Notes under the pieces: generated by a model
What the model saw: the letters and a program-made list of their open reading frames with translations, nothing else
The model's database searches: none
Told to the model about the DNA's origin: nothing
Shown here: positions 29,372 through 29,531 of the stretch, in pieces
Numbering within the stretch: position 1 is the stretch's first letter
Layout of the letters: each line of letters begins with the position of its first letter
IMG/VR virus record: IMGVR_UViG_3300017728_003333
Coordinates: 1-29,531 of that record
Source: a virus
DNA: 29,531 nt
Reading direction: 5' to 3' (one strand)
Position numbers and translations under genes: made by a program

Positions 29372-29440
29372 TGGTCTGCTGTTTTACTACAGGTTAAAAA
29401 CATTTCAATTTTACGCTGACTGATACCAAAATGGGATGCC
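29372..29440 (-). promoter_or_regulatory. Promoter/leader repeat, unit D, without a gene
   Basis: TGGTCTGCTGTTTTACTAC (29372-29390), TTCAATTTTA (29404-29413) and TGATACCAAAATGGGATGCC (29421-29440) repeat the three-block layout of units A-C. No start codon is found at the usual distance and no long frame before the next unit at 29165-29228. It is either a relic of a lost gene or the promoter of a short non-coding RNA. Confidence 0.6.
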
Positions 29441-29473
29441 TACCCCAAACAGGGGTGGTGCCTACCCTCAAGT

Positions 29474-29531
29474 AGGCGGTGAAGATATTGGGGCAATCTT
29501 TAAAAAAACTGGCGCGCGGGTGCCGGTTTTA
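29474..29531. repeat. Right terminal inverted repeat
   Basis: Perfect 58-bp inverse of 64-121, ending at the last base of the window. GCGGTGAAGATATT at 29476-29489 is the copy of the motif also found at 14107 and 14184. Confidence 0.95.

Larger units (their letters stand above)
29144..29473. other. Right subterminal non-coding region
   Basis: No credible gene lies between the 224-aa gene and the right TIR. It holds promoter unit C, a run of five heptamers (29273-29307), promoter unit D and short hairpins, including CCTACCCC-AAACA-GGGGTGG (29439-29458 region). A 73-codon frame at 29182-29403 starts inside unit D and looks non-coding. Confidence 0.6.

Noticed and set aside
29182-29403. 73-codon minus-strand ORF near the right end
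   Set aside because: Starts inside promoter unit D next to the AAAATTGA core and runs through heptamers and unit C; Pro/His/Thr-rich and not gene-like.
1-29531. CRISPR array, insertion sequence, rRNA
   Set aside because: No regularly spaced repeats, no transposase motif and no conserved rRNA stretch were seen on either strand.

Overview
This 29.5 kb window looks like a nearly complete linear genome of a eukaryotic DNA virus of the polinton-like virus (PLV)/virophage type. The grounds are perfect 58-bp terminal inverted repeats (64-121 and 29474-29531), a size typical of PLVs, an A32/FtsK-HerA-type packaging ATPase, a large protein ending in a superfamily-3 helicase, three capsid-like proteins of about 500-540 residues that I read as double jelly-roll (DJR) paralogs, a tyrosine recombinase, a beta-class DNA methyltransferase, and short intron-free, tightly packed genes on both strands. 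No ribosomal, tRNA or cellular genes were found. No B-family polymerase or capsid maturation protease was recognised. Family assignments come from motif reading, not database searches.

Layout. The left end holds the TIR and one early-type gene (140-778). Next come structural genes on the minus strand (862-aa protein, 503-aa DJR-like protein, a 54-residue small ORF) and, from 5219, a plus-strand run: a second large structural protein, an 877-aa protein with SAP-like motifs, a basic protein, the packaging ATPase and another basic protein. The pol/helicase (11545-13935) faces a roughly 430-bp non-coding region (13936-14365) that carries copies of a motif from the TIRs and is the best origin candidate. 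Then follow a small Cys-rich protein, a Gly/Ala-rich virion protein, a helix-turn-helix protein, a coiled-coil protein and the recombinase. After these come four small minus-strand genes, two fibre-like genes, two more DJR-like capsid genes on the plus strand, two small genes, the methyltransferase, and a GC-rich right-end block of three minus-strand genes (26305-29143), each with the same promoter/leader repeat.

Regulation. The octamer AAAATTGA, the early promoter of mimivirus (AAAAATTGA in Cafeteria roenbergensis virus), lies about 38-56 nt upstream of seven start codons: the left-end gene, a coiled-coil gene, the pol/helicase, the HTH regulator and all three right-end genes. Two more copies precede no credible ORF. 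Virion genes lack it; instead an AT-rich TATAAATG/ATATAATG context abuts the start codon. The simplest reading is an early/late programme readable by a giant virus transcription apparatus, as expected of a PLV that behaves as a virophage of an Imitervirales-like virus in a protist or alga. The host assignment is an inference.

Most interesting points: the giant-virus-type early promoter set; the TIR-shared CGGTGAAGATATT motif in the central non-coding region; three DJR-like genes in one small genome; a methyltransferase with five copies of a [FWY][DE]PxxPxSV[VI] motif; the terminal GC-rich early genes, two of them with zinc-finger-like cysteine clusters; and two promoters with no ORF.
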